Shown: positions 58,765 through 64,000 of the stretch, in pieces
Layout of the letters: every line of letters starts with the position of its first letter
Position numbering within the stretch: the first letter of the stretch is position 1
Origin: Brasenia schreberi
Taxonomy: Eukaryota; Streptophyta; Magnoliopsida; Nymphaeales; Cabombaceae
Reading direction: 5' to 3'
Length of the DNA: 64,000 bases
Assembly: GCA_036023115.1 (NCBI GenBank)
Contig: JAYKKT010000061.1
Span: 12,025,501-12,089,500 of the forward strand
Program-made: the position numbers and the translations under genes
The notes under the pieces: generated by a model
Told to the model about the DNA's origin: nothing
The model's input: only the letters and a program-made list of their open reading frames with translations
Databases searched by the model: none

Positions 58765-59515
58765 TCTTATAATTAATTAAATGTTCATCTCGTTTTTTGA
58801 AGATTGTATTGACTATAAAGAGATCAAATGCGATACCAAAATTTAAAATCTCCCTACCTTTCTCATTTATATCTCTAAATCCAAAGTTTTCATGAATACC
58901 TTGGTATCGTAATGCTTCTTTACCGACATCTCCATTTAAGTCTCCTCCTAAACAAATCATCTCCCTTTATGGAATCCTTTGAATCACCTTATCTAACTCT
59001 TCCCTAAAAGTTGTCTTTATACTATCTTCTAGTCCTACTTGGGGTGTGTAAGCACAAACTATATTCAAAACCTTTGCTCCTAACACTAATTTCAACGTCA
59101 TGATTTGGTCACCATATCGTTGTATGTCTACTACACTATTCTTTAAATCTTTATTTATGATAATACCAACTCCGTTTCAAGCCTTTTCCTTACCTGAGTA
59201 CCATAATTTAAAACATGTATCCTCAATTTCCTTTTCTTTTTCTCCAACCTACTTCGTCTCTTGTAAACATAGAATATGAATCTTTCTCCGAATCATAGTA
59301 TCTACCACATCCATTAGCTTACCAGATAATGTTCCAATATTCCAAGAACCAATACGAATCTTATTATCTAAGACTAACTTCCTTACCCCCCGCATCCGTC
59401 CATATTGAAAATGTAGTGACCCTCTCTGTAAATTATTCACTACATTTGAGCAGCAATATAGCGGGACTAACTTCTTTACCCATACTCGTCGATGATGTGG
59501 GAACCCTCTTTGCAA
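58712..59515 (-). pseudogene. RTE copy 4 endonuclease
   Basis: 59515-59249 is the best preserved N-terminus here: VRKLVLDNKIRIGSWNIGTLSGKLMD, then RRKIHILCLQETK. 58960-58712: CLGGDLNGDVGKEALRYQG, FGFRDINEKGREILNFG, YKSGLSQTQIDYF. The middle (59240-58970) is frameshifted. Confidence 0.82.
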
Positions 59516-59851
59516 TTAATTCACTACATTCGAACGAAAATGTAATGACTCTTGCTTACCTATCACTGCATTCGGGCTTTGTAGCGCGCTACTAGGCTGG
59601 AACGCCCCAAAGCAATGCTCATAAGTTGTATAATCCATGGTATAAAAATCCGACAAAGTTTTACGCTCGCTGTCGGAAGCCTAACACAACCCTCCTCGGC
59701 CTTAGGGACCGACAATGCAAGGGTGATCCCTTACATGGACGAAGTTGTAAAAAACTTTTCGAGCAATACGGTAAAAAAATCGTTGAAAAAGAAAAAATGT
59801 TTTATTTCAGCTCCTGAAATAGGGGTTAATCATCATGACCGAAGAGGGAAA

Positions 59852-60442
59852 ATGGTAGATTATGGTGAGAATGTTGGTTTAGATAAAGGAGAAGGCTTTC
59901 ACATTACAAATATAAAATTGGATGAAGAAAATTATCTCGAATGGGCTAAATCCATCGAATTAGCCGTGATTTGAAGGGGGCGATGGGATTACTTTACTAG
60001 AGATATTCCCATGCCCAATATTTTTGATCCCTCCTGCTCTAGATGGCGTCGAAAAAATGTTGTAGTAAGTGCATGGCTTATTCAATCCATGACTCATTCT
60101 ATTAGAAGTACTTTTTTGTTTCTAGAGTCAGTAAAGGACATTTGGTTGGCTGCCCAAGATGTATATGCTCAAAGAAAGAATATGGCTAAGAAGTATGAAA
60201 TTATGGAAAATATTAGAAGATGTAGACAAGGAGGAAGGTCAGTGAGTGAGTATTATCGTGAACTTCGTGGCGTATGGGAGGAACTGCAATTTTATTTGAA
60301 GACCAAAAGTCAGAATTGTAGAAAAGAAAGAAATGAAGAATTTGAAGAACGGAAAGTCTATTATGAGGCATCTCTTGAGAATGAGGTGGCTAAAAATAAC
60401 ATTCTCAGTCGAGAGGAACTTCTATCTATAAGTACCGTATAG
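59852..60442 (+). pseudogene. copia C gag with one in-frame stop
   Basis: Frame opens at or before MVDYGENVGLDKGEGFH (59852) and reads NIKLDEENYLEWAKSIELAVI, a TGA at 59972, then in the same frame RGRWDYFTRDIP, VVSAWLIQSMTHSIRSTF, KDIWLAAQDVYAQRKNMAKKYEI, QGGRSVSEYYRELRGVWEEL to a stop at 60440. These are the plant copia gag (UBN2 / gag_3) blocks. The single nonsense codon is one transition from CGA (Arg). Confidence 0.82.
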
Positions 60443-60589
60443 AATCTACTTTTATGGGAAGAAGACATAAAACACTTAGAAAAAGAAGAAAAAATCAATC
60501 AAAACACTACTGCATTTATATGCAAAAATACAAATACATCACATACGCATGACATAGGTGGATATGGTGGCAGAGGCAAAAGAATACCA

Positions 60590-60960
60590 GATGAAAAGGA
60601 CAAGTTGACGTGTTATCACTTTGGCAAAACTAGACATACAAAAGAAACGTGTTGGGAACTAGCGGGCAAGCCTACCTATTTTCAAAATAGACCTAATAGG
60701 ACCTATTTCAATGATTAAAGTGAGACACAAAAGGTAAAAACAGGGCTAAATTCATTGGCCGAGATGAAGAAGGAATTAGAAAACCTCAAAGACAGTAATT
60801 GTATCACATACTGCATCTACTTCTTCTAGTGTTGATCCTCGAGCTACCATGACCTATCCCTTCTCCTTCATTGGGTAATGTTTTCTCATCTAATTCTAGG
60901 ATATGAATATTTGATTCGGGGGCGACTGATTATATGGTTGGCATGAAAGAATTTTTTGAT
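60590..60960 (+). pseudogene. copia C nucleocapsid knuckle and start of protease
   Basis: 60605-60660 reads LTCYHFGKTRHTKETCWEL: a CCHC knuckle whose second Cys is Phe. After a broken linker, 60910-60942 reads IFDSGATDYM, the aspartic protease active site D-S-G-A intact. Confidence 0.75.
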
Positions 60961-62010
60961 GATTATCAATCAATTCAGAAGGGGACAAACATCAAATTGG
61001 TTGATGGATCCACCATTTCCATATTGGGAAAAGGGAGTATAACTACAGATTTTAGAACTCTGAAAAATATTTTACATGTTCCCAATATTTCAATTAATTT
61101 GTTATTTGTACATGCCTTAGCGAAAGGCTTGAATTATATTGTAACATTCGATTCTACTCATGTATTTCAAGAATTGATGACGGGAAAGATCTTTGGTCAG
61201 GGTAGCATGAGGGACTCTGTCTTCGAGGAGATCAGTAAAATAGTGATGCACTCTGTCTACACTACAGAAAAGAGGAAAGAAGAATTAATCTTATGGCATC
61301 GAAGACTGGGCATCTTCTACTTTCTAAGATTAGGATGATATTACCAGTATTTTTCAATTGTAGTGATTTGATTTTACAATGTGAAACTTGCCAAATGACC
61401 AAACATCATCGTGTGTCATTTCCATTGAATGAATCTAGAACTTTTCAACCTTTTGAAATTATTCATATTAATGTTTGGGGTCCATGTTCTACTACTTCAC
61501 TGCAAGGGTACAAATATTTTGTTTCCTTTATAGATGATTGTACTCGATTTACTATGATCTACCTTATGAAAACCAAGGATGAAGTGAGAAATGTCCTCCC
61601 TATGTATTGTCAATTTATTCGTAATCAATTTCAGTTACCTATCAAAATCATTCGTAGTGATAATGATGGTGAATTCATGTTTCAATCTCTAAATTCATAT
61701 TTCTAGAGTCATAAAATATTACACCAAACATCATGTCCTTATTCCCCACAGCAAAATGGAGTTTATGAGAAGAAAAAGAAGCATATTTTTGAAGTTGCAA
61801 GAACCTTGTTAATTGAGAGTAACATTCCGAAAACCTATTGGTGTAAAGCTATTCAAACTGTTGTTTTTTTGATAAACCGCATGCCCACTAATGTACTGAA
61901 TGGTGATTCTCCCTTTCATACTTTATGTCTCACTGAAAAACAATTTCATGTACCACTAAGGGTGTTTGGATGTACTTGTTTTGTATATATTTTTTTGTAA
62001 TGCGAGAGAC
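60934..62010 (+). pseudogene. copia C protease, gag-pre-integrase and integrase
   Basis: 60934-61338: protease body (VDGSTISILGKGSI, LKNILHVPNISINLLFVHAL) and pre-integrase LILWHRRLG. A frameshift leads to 61293-61706: CETCQMTKHHRVSF (zinc Cys pair), EIIHINVWGPCSTTSLQGYKYF, SFIDDCTRFTMIYLMK, IIRSDNDGEFMF. The first catalytic Asp (usual H-x-D-V-W-G-P) is Asn here; the second Asp is kept. A stop at 61704, then QQNGVYEKKKKHIFEVARTLL keeps the Glu. 61806-62000: IPKTYWCKAIQT, LINRMPTNVLNGDSPFHTL, VPLRVFGCTCFV. Confidence 0.85.
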
Positions 62011-62489
62011 AAACTTGATGCTAGGGCGGTAAGGTGTATTTTCGTGGGATATTCCTCTACTTAGAAGAGATACAAGTGTTATGACACTGAAAAGAGTGAG
62101 TAGTATATCACCATGGATGTTGCATTTTATGAAAACTTATAATATTTTGGTGCAGACGATAGTAAATTATCAAATTCTTCCAATAGTATCGTCTTACCAA
62201 TATTACCAGTAGAAGAAAGGAACGAAGAAACAACATATCTGATTGAAGGAAAGAAATAACAAACTTTTTCAAGAGGAGAAAGAAAGATAGTCCTACCAAA
62301 TCCTAATACTATCCTCAACCAAGATTCGACTCCTGAATGAGTTCGAGTAAGTACTAAGGTAAATCCTTCAAATCCTTCTAGTAATTCAAATGATTTACCT
62401 ATTGCTCTTTATAAAGGAAAAAGGGAATGAGCCAAATATCTTATTCATAAAAGTGTATCCTATTCTAATTATTCAAAAGAATATCAGTT

Positions 62490-63074
62490 GTTTGTGATAA
62501 ATGCAGATAAAGCTTATATACCTAAGACATATGAAGAATTTTAACTATGTGCAGAATGGAAGACACCTATGCGAGATGAAATTCAAGCTCTGGAAAAGAA
62601 TTAAACCTAGAAACTTACAGAGTTATCACGAGAGAGGAAGACCATTAGTTGCAAATGAGTATACATTATCAAGGATCGAGCAAACAGGAATATAGAAAGA
62701 TACAAAGCCAGGTTGGTGGCTAAAGGTTATAGCCAATCCTATGGGATTGACGATAACGAAACATTTGCTCCCATTGTAAAATTAAATACTATAAAAATTC
62801 TCTTAAGTATGACAGTGAATCAGAATTGGGACTTGTGGCAGATAGATGTGAAAAACTGAGTTTCTTCAAGGAGATCTTACTGAGAATATCTATATTGACT
62901 TACCATCTAGTTATAATTAGAGGACAAAGTCACAAAGTATGTAAGTTGAAGAAATTGATTTATAGATTAAAACAATTACCTAGACTGTGGTTTAAAAAAT
63001 TTAGCGAAGGTGTTCTCAGTCTGGGTTTCAAACTCACCATGAGTGACCACACATTATTCATTAGACATATTGAA
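62490..63074 (+). pseudogene. copia C reverse transcriptase, 5' part only
   Basis: Blocks in several frames: CAEWKTPMRDEIQALEKN near 62550, ARLVAKGYSQSYGIDDNETFAPIVKLNT region near 62705-62790, then QIDVKN followed by FLQGDLTENIYIDLPSSYN near 62845-62910, KLKKLIYRLKQLPRLWFKKF near 62945-63002, and LGFKLTMSDHTLFIRH at 63024-63068. The Y-V-D-D box should follow but the sequence switches to the LTR of element D. Confidence 0.8.
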
Positions 63075-63428
63075 TCGAGATACAATATCGATGAATACCA
63101 AGCAAATTTCATGAGAAAAATATGAAAAACAGATCTGAGGTGCATGTCGACCCAATCATGGCTGCCGCCTCCCTCTGTTTCGTATTTCATTACTTGTCGT
63201 TTAACCTAATTACAAACCCAGCTTTTATACTAATTATAAGTCTAAGTTGAAAGACATTAATACCCCTACTTAATGAGGACCTGATTCCCAATGGAACTAA
63301 TCCATTGGGATCCAGACTTCTAATTAACTTTAGACATCTAATTAGACTTTAAATAAATAGTGAACTCAAATAAGACCAAAATACAAACTGACACAACTTG
63401 TAACTGAACTATCGTTCAGTTTCCAACA
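63075..63428 (-). repeat. 3' LTR of copia D
   Basis: Minus strand TGTTGGAAACTGAACG ... CTCGATTCA, about 354 bp. The lower end is placed where the copia C RT reading stops; it could shift by up to about 30 bases. A TATA-like TATTTATTTAAAG and a GAGGGAGGCGGCAG patch resemble other copia LTRs here. Confidence 0.65.
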
Positions 63429-64000
63429 CGTCCCCTCAAGGTGGGTCTACAAGACTTGAGATGCCAAGTTTGATAAGTGCTCTTTTGAATCCATTAACTG
63501 GAATTGCTTTTGTAAGAATATCAGCTAATTGGTTTCCAGAAGTCACGTGAGTAAGATTGAATAATCCTTGGAAATCTTTTCTCTGATAAAGTGGCAGTCT
63601 ACTTCAATGTGCTTGGTCCTTTCATGGAAAATTGGATTCATTACAATTTGCAAAGCTGCTTTGCTGTCAGTAAAGAATTCAATTGGAGTGTCTACTTTCA
63701 ACCCGATCTCAGTAAGAAGTGAAATAATCCATAAACCTCCACACATTCCTGATGCAATTGCCCTATACTTTGCTTTAGCACTCGATCTAGCTACAACTGT
63801 TTGCTTTTTACTTTTTCAGGATACAATATTACCTCCCAGACAAACTACATACCTTGAAGTTACTGTGTTTGAACCTGCCCAATCAGCGTCTGAATAAATT
63901 TTTATATCAAGAGTACTATGTGGAGCATATAGTAAACCATATGTAATTGTTGATTTCAAGTATCTAATAATATGAAATACTGTATTCATATGATGTCTTG
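63429..64000 (-). pseudogene. copia D RNase H, partial
   Basis: 63746-63543: CGGLWIISLLTEIGLKVDTPIEFFTDSKAALQIVMNP, then HERTKHIEVDCHFIREKI: the copia RNase H catalytic D (T-D-S/x-K-A-A) and the R-T-K-H-I-E-x-D-x-H-F-x-R-E block, well preserved. Upstream (to 64000) the strand gives YTDSDWAGS-like and LYPEKVK readings with frame changes. The upstream RT lies outside the window. Confidence 0.8.

Larger units (their letters stand above)
56641..59747 (-). mobile_element. RTE LINE copy 4, nearly full length, in the leader of copia C
   Basis: 3107 bp, minus. CAACAACAGCTACTAAG tail at 56641; 5' UTR end with TTACATGGACGAAGTT at 59746. Target duplication of 21 bp at 56620-56640 and 59748-59768, identical except two C/G differences. 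The copia leader continues directly across the duplicated site. Confidence 0.92.
56150..63074 (+). mobile_element. Ty1/copia element C, split by a LINE and cut by copia D
   Basis: Plus-strand copia: 5' LTR 56150-56457, primer site, leader interrupted by RTE copy 4 (56641-59747), gag, nucleocapsid, protease, integrase, and the first part of RT. At about 63074 the RT reading meets the LTR of an oppositely oriented copia (D); the rest of RT, RNase H and 3' LTR are beyond the window or lost. Better preserved than A and B: gag has a single stop, integrase two frames. Confidence 0.88.
63075..64000 (-). mobile_element. Ty1/copia element D, 3' end, inserted in copia C
   Basis: Minus strand. 3' LTR 63428 to about 63075, polypurine tract TTGAGGGGACG just outside it, and RNase H coding from 63429 to the window edge and beyond. 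The join with copia C falls inside C's reverse transcriptase. Confidence 0.8.

Overview
This is plant nuclear DNA, most likely from a non-grass flowering plant. Two genes with plant-type GT-AG introns encode organellar proteins. Almost everything else is plant transposon sequence: Ty1/copia elements, RTE-clade LINEs, hAT elements, tRNA-type SINEs and long (TA)n/(GA)n microsatellites. The species cannot be told from the sequence. Nothing bacterial, viral or CRISPR-like is present.

Three host loci can be supported. (1) A complete five-exon mitochondrial pyruvate carrier gene (MPC2/MPC-like, minus strand, 12442-22817) has a 330 bp CDS spread over about 10.4 kb. Its introns are swollen by RTE-LINE 3' fragments, a large LTR and a microsatellite-bearing duplication. 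(2) A complete five-exon mitochondrial GrpE (Mge1-type) co-chaperone gene lies on the plus strand (29313-33917; 342 residues). One intron carries an internally deleted RTE copy with a perfect 19 bp target-site duplication. (3) A single first exon of a probable plastid-targeted protein (53553-53819, plus) is followed only by retrotransposons, so the rest of that gene is either outside the window or lost.

Layout. 1-10.2 kb: two related decayed copia elements in opposite orientation, 3' ends facing (A plus, B minus). 10.2-12.4 kb: unassigned DNA and a hAT-like MITE. 12.4-22.8 kb: MPC gene. 24.1-27.3 kb: near full-length RTE LINE. 28.5-29.0 kb: MITE and a SINE with TSD. 29.3-33.9 kb: GrpE gene. 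34.4-35.1 kb: a SINE split by a short hAT element. 35.3-38.1 kb: a relic of a full hAT transposase gene holding one spliced-type exon of uracil phosphoribosyltransferase. 40.0-41.6 and 44.4-47.1 kb: two longer non-autonomous hAT elements. 47.2-53.4 kb: RTE LINE nested inside an opposite RTE LINE, inside a MITE. 53.6 kb: plastid-protein exon. 54.8-64.0 kb: copia elements, one (C) split by an RTE LINE in its leader and cut by another copia (D) in its reverse transcriptase.

The main new-looking points are the host UPRT exon inside a hAT transposase relic, the three- and four-layer nested insertions with readable TSDs, the tiny (43-53 bp) RTE insertions with 16-17 bp TSDs, and the mobilised 195 bp RTE deletion derivative. 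All coordinates were read by eye; exon joins rest on reading frame, GT-AG sites and family resemblance, not on transcripts.
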